From: an uncultured Adlercreutzia sp.
GTDB taxonomy: Bacteria > Actinomycetota > Coriobacteriia > Coriobacteriales > Eggerthellaceae
Reading direction: 5' to 3'
DNA: 30,486 nucleotides
Assembly (NCBI RefSeq): GCF_958431955.1
Contig: NZ_CAUASN010000032.1
Span: 1 to 30,486 of the forward strand
The notes below the pieces were generated by a model. That model did no database searches, was not told the DNA's origin, and was given only the letters and a program-made list of their open reading frames with translations. Shown one piece after another: positions 23,794 to 30,486 of this stretch. The number at the start of each line of letters is the position of its first letter. The first letter of the stretch is position 1. The translations under genes and the position numbers were made by a program.

Positions 23794-26700
23794 CTACCAG
23801 CGGCCGCTCCCATCCTCGTCCCAGCGGCGACGGCGCGCGACGAGAGCGGCGACGACCGCGCCGGCGGCGAGGGCCGCGAGCGCCAGGGGGACGGCGGCGG
23901 CCAGCAGCATGTCGCCGGTCTGGGCGAGGCGGATGCGGGTCTTGCCGGAGCCGTCCTTGGAGCCGTCTCCGCCGCCCGGGCCGTCGCCGTTGCCCGAGCC
24001 GTCGCCGGATCCCGGGGCCTCGGCGAGCACGCCGCCCGAGGCGTCGGTGCCGGGGGCGTAGGCCGGCTCGCCCGAGTTGTCCACGCCGGGATGTTCCTCG
24101 AGGAACGCGTCCCAGCCCTCGGAGGGGTCGAAGGGCTCGCCAGGGGCCGGGCGCTCGGCGCCCTCGCCCACCGTGCCGAGATCGACGCCCGCGGGTGTGG
24201 TGCCGTGGGCGCTCGCCACGTTGCCTATGTCAGCTCCCACCGCGTCGGCGGTCACCTCGCACTCGAAGGTGAGCACGGCGGTGCGGCCGCCGGCCAGGTC
24301 GCCGGCGGTGACGGCCAGCACGCGGGTGGCGGGGTCGTAGGCGGAGTCGGGCACCTCGCACTCGGAGCCGTCGGGCGCCACGAGCCTTATCGTGCCCGAG
24401 AGCGGGTCCACGCCGAGGGGCAGAACGTCGCGGACGACGGCGCCGTACCACATGGTGTGCGGGCCGGAGTTGGAGAGCGTCACCGTGTAGCGCACGGTGT
24501 CGCCCACGGCCGTGGTGCCGTCGTCCCGCGTGAGGTTCTCGGCGGTCTTGGCGACCTTCACGTCGGCCGGCCCGGCCTCGTCGTCCTCGAGCTTGGGGCT
24601 CGCCGGCAGCACGGGCGGCATGTCGGGGTCGGAGGCCGGCGGGGTGCTGACAAGCTCGTCCTCGATCTCCTCCCAGGGCTTCGTCGGCTCGAAGGGCGTG
24701 CCGGGCTCGGGCTTCTCGTAGGGCTCGTCGGGGGTAGCGCCGGGGTCGGTCGGGTGCTCCCGCTCCCACTCGTCGGTGGGCGTGGTGCCGAGGGTCCCGC
24801 CGGTGATGGGCGGGTCGCTCGGGCGCGTGCCCGGGTTATCCGGGTTGTCCGGGTCGGACGGGTCGCGCGTGTCGGAGGTGGAGGTGACCTCCACGTCGAA
24901 GACGAGCTCCACCTTCTCGCCGCCGTACAGGTCGCCCGCGTTCACGGCGATGACGCCGGTCTTCGGGTCGTAGGCGCTGTCGGGCACGTCGTGGACGTTG
25001 CCCTGGGCGTCCTTCAGCTTGATGGTGCCGGGCTTGGGCTCCATGCCCTCGGGCAGGGTGGCCTTCACCACGGCGTCGGCGAGCTTGGAGTCGGGCTCGG
25101 TGTTCTCGGAGGTCACCGTCACCTCGAGCACGTCCCCCACGAGGATGCGGTCGTCGCCGTGCTCCTCACGGTGCTCCTTCTGCTCGACCTTCACGGTGGT
25201 CGAGATGGAGCCCGCCGCCGGATCCTTCGGCAGCACCGGTGTGGGCTCGGGATCGGGGAACTCGCCGGTGGCCGGGTCGGGGTCCCCGTCGCCCACCACG
25301 ACGATGTCCACGCCGGGCACGAGATCGGTCGGGGGAACCGCCTCCTCGCCGGGCTTCAGATCCTCCTCGTCCTTCCCGTAGCCGCCCGAGCCCGCCGGCT
25401 CGTTCCCTATCTCGGGGAGCTTGCCGTCCTCCGGGCGCTTGCCGAGGTCCTGGTCCTCGGCCACGGCGGCCCGGAAGCGCACCGAGGTGGACTGCCCGCC
25501 GTACACGGTGCCGACGCCCTTGGTGAGGGTGGGCGCGCTGAAGGTGTAGTCGCCCTTGGCGACGTCGCTCCACGCGAGGCCGTCCCAGTCGAAGCCCTCG
25601 TAGAAGGCGGCCGTTCCCAGGTCGTATTTGTCGGAGTGGGTCGGGTAGTTGGCCGCGATCTCCACCGACTCGGCGTCGAAGGCGAGCTTCGAGTCGATGG
25701 CGTCCGCGAGCTCGGCCGCCTGCCAGGCTGAGCCGGGCGTGAGGTTCAGGCCCGTCACCGTGTACTCGATCACGTCGCCGGGGCGCGGCGGGGTCGCGGA
25801 GCGGTCGGAGGCGGTGCGGGCCGATGCCGCGAAGGCCTCCCCCTCCCCCGCCGCGAGCGCCGCCAGGCCGCGCGCCATGAGGGCCGCGGGCTCGCCGGCG
25901 GCCTCGCCGAGGGCCGTCAGGTTGCGCCAGGTGAGGCGGATCTGCACCTTCGGCTTGAGGCCCGGGTCAGGCAGGATGTTCACGGTGAGGATGTACTTGA
26001 TGCCGGTGTAGAGCGCGTTGGCCTTCTGCTCCAGGACGATGACGGAGGTGCCGCAGCTGTTCACCTTGATCTGCACCTTCCCGTCCTCGCCGAGGGCCGG
26101 GGCGCCGTCCTCGCCGCGCACCAGGTCGGCCACCGCGGCGTTGGACACCGACCAGGCGCCCGCCGCCGAGGAGGTGGAGGTGACGGCCAGCCTGAAGAAG
26201 TCGGCGGCGTCTGCACTGTGGAAGTCGCCGTAGCTGGCGGTGATGGTCTTGCGCACCACGGTCATCTTCCCCGTGGGGTCGTCGGGGTCCGTGCCGCCCG
26301 GGCCCGGCTCCGGGTCGGGCGAGGTCTCGATGGTCACCTTGTCCTCGTCCTCGGGGTCGGGCTGCACGTCGCCCTCGGGGGGCACCGGGACGATGAAAGT
26401 GTCCTCGTTCTTGGCGTTGTCCGGGTTCTTGTCCACGCCCTGGATGTAGTTCTTGTCGGCGATGTACTCGATGTTCACCGTGTGCTGCTCGCCGTCGCCG
26501 GCCTGCTCCAGCAGCTCGAGCAGCCCGTCGCGGTTGGCCGGATCGAGGTAGTAGGTCACCGACGTGGCGTGGCGCGTCTCGGTGCCGCCCGAGGCGGCGT
26601 CCACCTGCACGTCCCTGTACGCGAGGCTCGAGTGCGGCGACTCCTCCATGGCGGCCTCGGTGAGCGGGATAGGGTCGCCCACGTCCTTGCCGTCGATCTT

Positions 26701-29193
26701 CACCTGGAAGTAGCCGGTGGGCGCCGCGCAGGTGAGGGCGGTCGTGTTGGCGCTGCGCACGTCGAAGGTGAGCTTGAGGCGGTTGCCGGCGATGCCGCCG
26801 GCGTCCTGGTCCTTGGTGATGGGCTGCCAGGCGCCGGCCGAGCCCTCGGCCGCGTCGACGTCCAGGTAGCCCCACTCCACGCCGTGGAAGTCGAGCACGG
26901 CCGGGACGGGCGTGATCTCGGCCCATCCGGAGATGCGGTGGCCCCAGTAGCTGTTGCCGAAGCTGCCCGTAGCGTACTGCTTCGAGATGAACTGCACGCT
27001 GTAGATGCCGGTATCGGCGGGCATCGTGACGTTGGACGACCCGGTGACGGCCTCGCCGAGCGGTTTGCCGCCCTTGCTGTCATAGGCCTGATAGGTGGTG
27101 TCCACCGCGTCGGGATCGTCCAGGGTCTTCCCCTCGGCCTCGAAGCCCTCGGTGTTGATGGGGTTCTTCGAGATGTCGAAGGGGGCCAGGATCAGGCCGT
27201 CGTACTCCTTCGTCAGCGTTTTGAAGTAGGCCTGCTGCTCGGCGGGGAGCTTCTCCACGTCGATGTCGATGTAGCGCTTGAGGGTGGAGCCCGCCGCGCT
27301 GCCCACCTCCTCCACGTAAAGCGGCTCGAGGACATGCTCCTTGCCGTCGGCGTCCAGATAAGACATGTTGACGGTCACCTTCTTGCCGGTAGCCGAGGCG
27401 GGAACCCACACATAGGCCTTGCCGTTATCCAGATAGGTGGGAGCGCCGTAATCGTACGGGAAGTTGTCGATCTCCAACTTCCAGGACGAGACGACCACCT
27501 TGTCGGGCACGGCTCCGTCTACCTTCACGTCCTCGCTGAGGTCGATCTGCACCATCTGGACCTTGTCCTCGTCGGGCAGCGTGTAGCCGGTGTAGCCGGT
27601 ATTGGATACGGGATCGCCCCCGGCCTTGCTCACCACGTCATCCCACGTGGTCACCCCGAGCGTGTTGTAGGCCGTGCCGCCGAGGCCCTGGAAGAGCACC
27701 TTGCCGTTGTAGGCGGAAGACGTTCCCGTCTGAACCTGCACGGAGCCGCCGGTCACGATGGTGTAGCCCAAACGCGCGCCGATGCCGAACATGTAGGGGT
27801 TAGTGCTCCCCGGGCTCTGCGACTCCGCCTTCACGGTGCCGCCCGTGATGCGGATGATGTGCCCGCGATTGGTATTGGGGCCGTGGCCGCAGCTCTGGCC
27901 GATGGCATTGCCGTGAATGCCGGACTTCGCGTACACGTAGCCGCCGTTGATGGTGATGTCGCCCGCCACGGTGAAGGACGTTGTGCTGCTGCCGGTCTGG
28001 ACGGTGCTTCCCGCAAGATCGTTGACGCCGTCCGCGCTGTAGGTATAGGGAACGCCGGCCTTGCCCCAGAAGCTATAGCCTTGGGAAAGCTCGTAGGAGT
28101 TGATGGATGTCGGAACGCCGATGGCATCGTCTTTGAACGTCGAGCCGTTGTGCGACGAGCTATGGTAGCCGAAGCCGGCGCCGATAGCCGTGCCGCAGCC
28201 GGCGCCGTAGGCGGCAACCTTGCCGCCGTTGATGGTGATGACGGTGCCCGAGCCGTTTCCGCCGCCGCCGATGCCGGAGCCGTTGAAGTCGTAGGTGGGG
28301 TTCGACATCCTCGCGGTGATGTCGCCGCCGTTGATGACGAGCGTGCCGGCGTTCTCGGAGGGGCCGGAGCCGATGCCTGCGGAGTGGAGGCCGCCTTGGG
28401 CCACGAGGACACCCGCCTTCGGCGACTCCATCTTGCCGATGGCGTCGCCGGCCTTGAGGGACGTGCCGCCCAAAAGCGTCACGTCCGAGCCGATCATGCC
28501 GTTCTCGGGGATGACGATGTCATCCAGATTGAACTTGGAGCCGCCGGCCTTGATGTTGGTGATGGAGTCGTCGATGACGAGAATGGAGCCCCAGCCGCAG
28601 CGGATGCCCGGCCAGCCCGTGCTGAGCACCTCATCGGTCCTTGTGAACAGCAGGTTGTTGGTGGTGCCGTCCGCAATAGTGAGGTGCAGCATCGTCTTGT
28701 TGCGAATCTGGTCGGCGTGCGTCGCCTTGGCGCCCGATGCCGTGTCCATGGAGTTCGTGATCATGTTGATGGGCGACCGGACGGTGGTGGCGATGTTCAC
28801 GCCGGCTAGGGTGAGGTCGGCCTTCACGCCGGCATCGATATCGATGGTCTGGGCGGTGCTGGTCACCCCGTCGGCCATCTTCACCGTGAGGGGCGTCGAG
28901 GACTTGATGTGGAGGATGTTGCTCTCGAAGGAGTAGTCGGTTCCCGCGGTACCGCCGAGGATCTGGAAATGGCAGTTTGCGGGCGTGTCCCACTCGGTAG
29001 CCGACGCGGGGGCCGCGGAGGGCCCGGAGCCGTCGGCGGCCGAGACGATCGCGCCCGCCGCCGCGGCCATGTCGGACAATGCGCCCACGGCGGAATCCCC
29101 GCCGTCGGCGAGGGCCGCCAGCGGGGTCGTCGGGACCACGAGGCCGCAAGCCAACACGAGGGCCAGGGCACTACGGAGGAGTCTGCTCTTCAT
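23794..29193 (-). CDS. Giant sortase-anchored surface protein C (putative adhesin, no poly-C tract)
   Basis: This 1799-residue paralogue has a signal peptide of 29 residues (MKSRLLRSALAL..PLAALA), the shared N-terminal markers (IDAGVKADLTLAGV, RCGWGS, TLVINGGDI), an MBG-like domain (TKEYDGLILAPF), an Ig-like domain (PTGYFQVKIDGK), three DUF11-like modules and LAQTG (1756-1760) with a hydrophobic helix and RRRRW tail. ATG 29193 is preferred because GAAGG lies 7 nt upstream; ATG 29199 would add two residues. Unlike A and B it has no acidic TPPLASE stretch and no homopolymer. It starts only 25 bp after gene D, with no visible promoter between them, so D and C are probably co-transcribed. Its stalk shares exact blocks with A, B and D. 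Confidence 0.88.
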   Translation of the reverse strand: MKSRLLRSALALVLACGLVVPTTPLAALADGGDSAVGALSDMAAAAGAIVSAADGSGPSAAPASATEWDTPANCHFQILGGTAGTDYSFESNILHIKSSTPLTVKMADGVTSTAQTIDIDAGVKADLTLAGVNIATTVRSPINMITNSMDTASGAKATHADQIRNKTMLHLTIADGTTNNLLFTRTDEVLSTGWPGIRCGWGSILVIDDSITNIKAGGSKFNLDDIVIPENGMIGSDVTLLGGTSLKAGDAIGKMESPKAGVLVAQGGLHSAGIGSGPSENAGTLVINGGDITARMSNPTYDFNGSGIGGGGNGSGTVITINGGKVAAYGAGCGTAIGAGFGYHSSSHNGSTFKDDAIGVPTSINSYELSQGYSFWGKAGVPYTYSADGVNDLAGSTVQTGSSTTSFTVAGDITINGGYVYAKSGIHGNAIGQSCGHGPNTNRGHIIRITGGTVKAESQSPGSTNPYMFGIGARLGYTIVTGGSVQVQTGTSSAYNGKVLFQGLGGTAYNTLGVTTWDDVVSKAGGDPVSNTGYTGYTLPDEDKVQMVQIDLSEDVKVDGAVPDKVVVSSWKLEIDNFPYDYGAPTYLDNGKAYVWVPASATGKKVTVNMSYLDADGKEHVLEPLYVEEVGSAAGSTLKRYIDIDVEKLPAEQQAYFKTLTKEYDGLILAPFDISKNPINTEGFEAEGKTLDDPDAVDTTYQAYDSKGGKPLGEAVTGSSNVTMPADTGIYSVQFISKQYATGSFGNSYWGHRISGWAEITPVPAVLDFHGVEWGYLDVDAAEGSAGAWQPITKDQDAGGIAGNRLKLTFDVRSANTTALTCAAPTGYFQVKIDGKDVGDPIPLTEAAMEESPHSSLAYRDVQVDAASGGTETRHATSVTYYLDPANRDGLLELLEQAGDGEQHTVNIEYIADKNYIQGVDKNPDNAKNEDTFIVPVPPEGDVQPDPEDEDKVTIETSPDPEPGPGGTDPDDPTGKMTVVRKTITASYGDFHSADAADFFRLAVTSTSSAAGAWSVSNAAVADLVRGEDGAPALGEDGKVQIKVNSCGTSVIVLEQKANALYTGIKYILTVNILPDPGLKPKVQIRLTWRNLTALGEAAGEPAALMARGLAALAAGEGEAFAASARTASDRSATPPRPGDVIEYTVTGLNLTPGSAWQAAELADAIDSKLAFDAESVEIAANYPTHSDKYDLGTAAFYEGFDWDGLAWSDVAKGDYTFSAPTLTKGVGTVYGGQSTSVRFRAAVAEDQDLGKRPEDGKLPEIGNEPAGSGGYGKDEEDLKPGEEAVPPTDLVPGVDIVVVGDGDPDPATGEFPDPEPTPVLPKDPAAGSISTTVKVEQKEHREEHGDDRILVGDVLEVTVTSENTEPDSKLADAVVKATLPEGMEPKPGTIKLKDAQGNVHDVPDSAYDPKTGVIAVNAGDLYGGEKVELVFDVEVTSTSDTRDPSDPDNPDNPGTRPSDPPITGGTLGTTPTDEWEREHPTDPGATPDEPYEKPEPGTPFEPTKPWEEIEDELVSTPPASDPDMPPVLPASPKLEDDEAGPADVKVAKTAENLTRDDGTTAVGDTVRYTVTLSNSGPHTMWYGAVVRDVLPLGVDPLSGTIRLVAPDGSECEVPDSAYDPATRVLAVTAGDLAGGRTAVLTFECEVTADAVGADIGNVASAHGTTPAGVDLGTVGEGAERPAPGEPFDPSEGWDAFLEEHPGVDNSGEPAYAPGTDASGGVLAEAPGSGDGSGNGDGPGGGDGSKDGSGKTRIRLAQTGDMLLAAAVPLALAALAAGAVVAALVARRRRWDEDGSGRW
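24245..24525 (-). repeat. 281-bp exact block shared by proteins C and D
   Basis: This stretch is identical with 29655-29935 and covers most of the third DUF11-like module. It is the longest exact repeat I found. Its low-coordinate edge is sharp (24244 differs). At the other end the C sequence stops matching D and continues to match B. Confidence 0.9.
24425..24642 (-). repeat. Partner copy of the 218-bp block (B and C)
   Basis: This stretch is identical with 17831-18048. It overlaps the C/D block by 101 bp, so gene C switches from D-like to B-like sequence within one module. Confidence 0.9.
24887..25095 (-). repeat. Partner copy of the 209-bp block (A and C)
   Basis: This stretch is identical with 11858-12066 and lies in the second DUF11-like module of protein C. 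Confidence 0.9.
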
Positions 29194-29218
29194 TCTCATG
29201 CCTTCACGCTTCCTTCCG

Positions 29219-30486
29219 TTACCAGCGATTCCGACGGCGGCTGGCGGCGGCCATGACGCCGACGGCCGCGAGAGCCGCGAGCGGCAGGCCGAGGATCAGC
29301 AGGGCCATGCCGTCGCCGGTCTGGGCGAGGCGAATGCGGGTCTTGCCGGAGCCGTCCTTGGAGCCGTCGCTCGTTCCGTCTCCGCTACCGGAGCTGCCGT
29401 CCGAGCCATCCCCGCTGCCGGAGGGGTCGGACGGCACCACGCCGCCTGCGGCGTCGGTGCCGGGGGCGTAGGCGGGCTCGCCCGAGTTGTCCACGCCGGG
29501 ATGGCCCTTGAGGAACGCGTCCCAGCCCTCGGAGGGCTCGAAGGGCTCGCCGGGGGCGGGCCTGGTCGCGCCGGGGGCCACCTCGGACGGGTCCGCGTCG
29601 GAGGGCCGGGTGCCGTGGGCGCTCGCCACATTGCCCGTGTCGGCGCCGACGGCCTCGGCGGTCACCTCGCACTCGAAGGTGAGCACGGCGGTGCGGCCGC
29701 CGGCCAGGTCGCCGGCGGTGACGGCCAGCACGCGGGTGGCGGGGTCGTAGGCGGAGTCGGGCACCTCGCACTCGGAGCCGTCGGGCGCCACGAGCCTTAT
29801 CGTGCCCGAGAGCGGGTCCACGCCGAGGGGCAGAACGTCGCGGACGACGGCGCCGTACCACATGGTGTGCGGGCCGGAGTTGGAGAGCGTCACCGTGTAG
29901 CGCACGGTGTCGCCCACGGCCGTGGTGCCGTCGTCGCGGGTGAGGTTCTCGGCGGTCTTCGCCACCTTGATGTCCGCCTCGGCGCCGTCCTTCCCCTCGG
30001 TCGAGGGGCTGGCGGGCAGCACGGGGGGCATCTCGGGGTCTGAGGCCGGAGGCGTGCTGACGAGCTCGTCCTCGATCTCCTCCCAGGGCTTGGTGGGGGT
30101 GAACGGCGTGCCGGGCTCGGGCTTGACGTAGGGCTCGTCGGGGGTGCCGGGCACGAGCGGGCTGTCCGGGTCGCCGGGGTCCTCGGGGACCATCGGGTGG
30201 TCGCGCTCCCACTCGTCGGTGGGCGTGGTGCCGAGCGTGCCGCCGGTGATGGGCGGGTCGCTCGGGCGCGCGCCCGGGTTATCCGGGTTGTCCGGGTCGG
30301 ACGGGTCGCGCGTGTCGGAGGTTGAGGTCACCTCCACGTCGAACACGAGCTTCGCGCTCTCCCCGCCGTACAGGTCGCCGGCGTTCACGGCGATGACGCC
30401 GGTCTTCGGGTCGTAGGCCGAGTCGGGCACCTCGTGGACGTTGCCCTCGGCGTCGACGAGCTTGATGGTGCCGGGCTTGGGCTCCA
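29219..30486 (-). CDS. Giant sortase-anchored surface protein D, C-terminal part (gene runs off the window)
   Basis: About 422 codons of the 3' end are visible. They hold the second half of the second DUF11-like module (VPDSAYDPKTGVIAVNAGDL), a Pro/Asp-rich spacer somewhat longer than in A-C, the third DUF11-like module, a Gly/Ser-rich stretch, LAQTG (29315-29329), a hydrophobic helix and RRRNRW. The start lies beyond base 30486, so signal peptide, N-terminal domains and any homopolymer tract cannot be judged. The TAA stop is 25 bp upstream of the chosen start of gene C, with no terminator in between. Confidence 0.88.
   Translation of the reverse strand, partial: EPKPGTIKLVDAEGNVHEVPDSAYDPKTGVIAVNAGDLYGGESAKLVFDVEVTSTSDTRDPSDPDNPDNPGARPSDPPITGGTLGTTPTDEWERDHPMVPEDPGDPDSPLVPGTPDEPYVKPEPGTPFTPTKPWEEIEDELVSTPPASDPEMPPVLPASPSTEGKDGAEADIKVAKTAENLTRDDGTTAVGDTVRYTVTLSNSGPHTMWYGAVVRDVLPLGVDPLSGTIRLVAPDGSECEVPDSAYDPATRVLAVTAGDLAGGRTAVLTFECEVTAEAVGADTGNVASAHGTRPSDADPSEVAPGATRPAPGEPFEPSEGWDAFLKGHPGVDNSGEPAYAPGTDAAGGVVPSDPSGSGDGSDGSSGSGDGTSDGSKDGSGKTRIRLAQTGDGMALLILGLPLAALAAVGVMAAASRRRNRW
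29655..29935 (-). repeat. Partner copy of the 281-bp block (C and D)
   Basis: This stretch is identical with 24245-24525, lying 5410 bp away in direct orientation. Recombination between the copies would delete gene C's N-terminal region together with the end of gene D and leave one fused surface gene. Confidence 0.9.
29835..30041 (-). repeat. Partner copy of the 207-bp block (A and D)
   Basis: This stretch is identical with 11411-11617. It overlaps the C/D block, so gene D is C-like on one side and A-like on the other. Confidence 0.9.

Noticed and set aside
26393..26400. Short G-run in surface gene C as another switch
   Set aside because: It is only about six bases long, deep inside the gene and not shared with the paralogues, so slippage is unlikely to be frequent.

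Overview
The window is high-GC Gram-positive DNA in which every supported gene lies on the minus strand. The gene set and protein sequences, and sortase-anchored giant surface proteins with LAQTG sorting signals, fit a gut actinobacterium of the class Coriobacteriia, most likely family Eggerthellaceae. That assignment is inference from protein style; no rRNA or other decisive marker is present.

In transcription order (right to left) the window holds the C-terminal end of surface protein D (29219-30486, cut by the window edge), surface protein C (23794-29193), dapB, surface protein B (17221-22665), a brnT-brnA toxin-antitoxin pair, surface protein A (10828-16257), dapA, rnj, ftsK, a rodZ-like gene, yajQ, rimO, a pgsA-cinA fusion and the first 200 codons of recA. 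The block dapA-rnj-ftsK-(rodZ)-rimO-pgsA-cinA-recA is a housekeeping neighbourhood found in many Gram-positive bacteria: lysine/peptidoglycan precursor synthesis, RNA decay, chromosome translocation, cell shape, ribosome modification, phospholipid synthesis and DNA repair. The surface-protein genes and the toxin-antitoxin pair look like accessory DNA set into this block around dapB.

The four surface proteins are paralogues. Each complete one has a signal peptide, a Gly-rich N-terminal region with INGG-type repeats (probable beta-helix), MBG/Ig-like domains, three DUF11-like stalk modules separated by Pro-rich spacers, and a C-terminal LAQTG, hydrophobic segment and Arg-rich tail. At DNA level the stalk regions are mosaics: exact blocks of 281, 218, 209 and 207 bp are shared by different gene pairs, which points to gene conversion or recombination.

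The most striking observation is that proteins A and B each carry a run of nine G (nine C on the coding strand) just after the signal peptide, inside a 25-bp sequence identical in both genes. Loss or gain of one base brings a stop codon into frame within a few codons in both genes. This looks like a paired phase-variation (ON/OFF) switch for two large cell-wall adhesins that also share a duplicated promoter and leader. Protein C has no such tract at its N-terminus and lies directly behind protein D, so it seems to be under different control.
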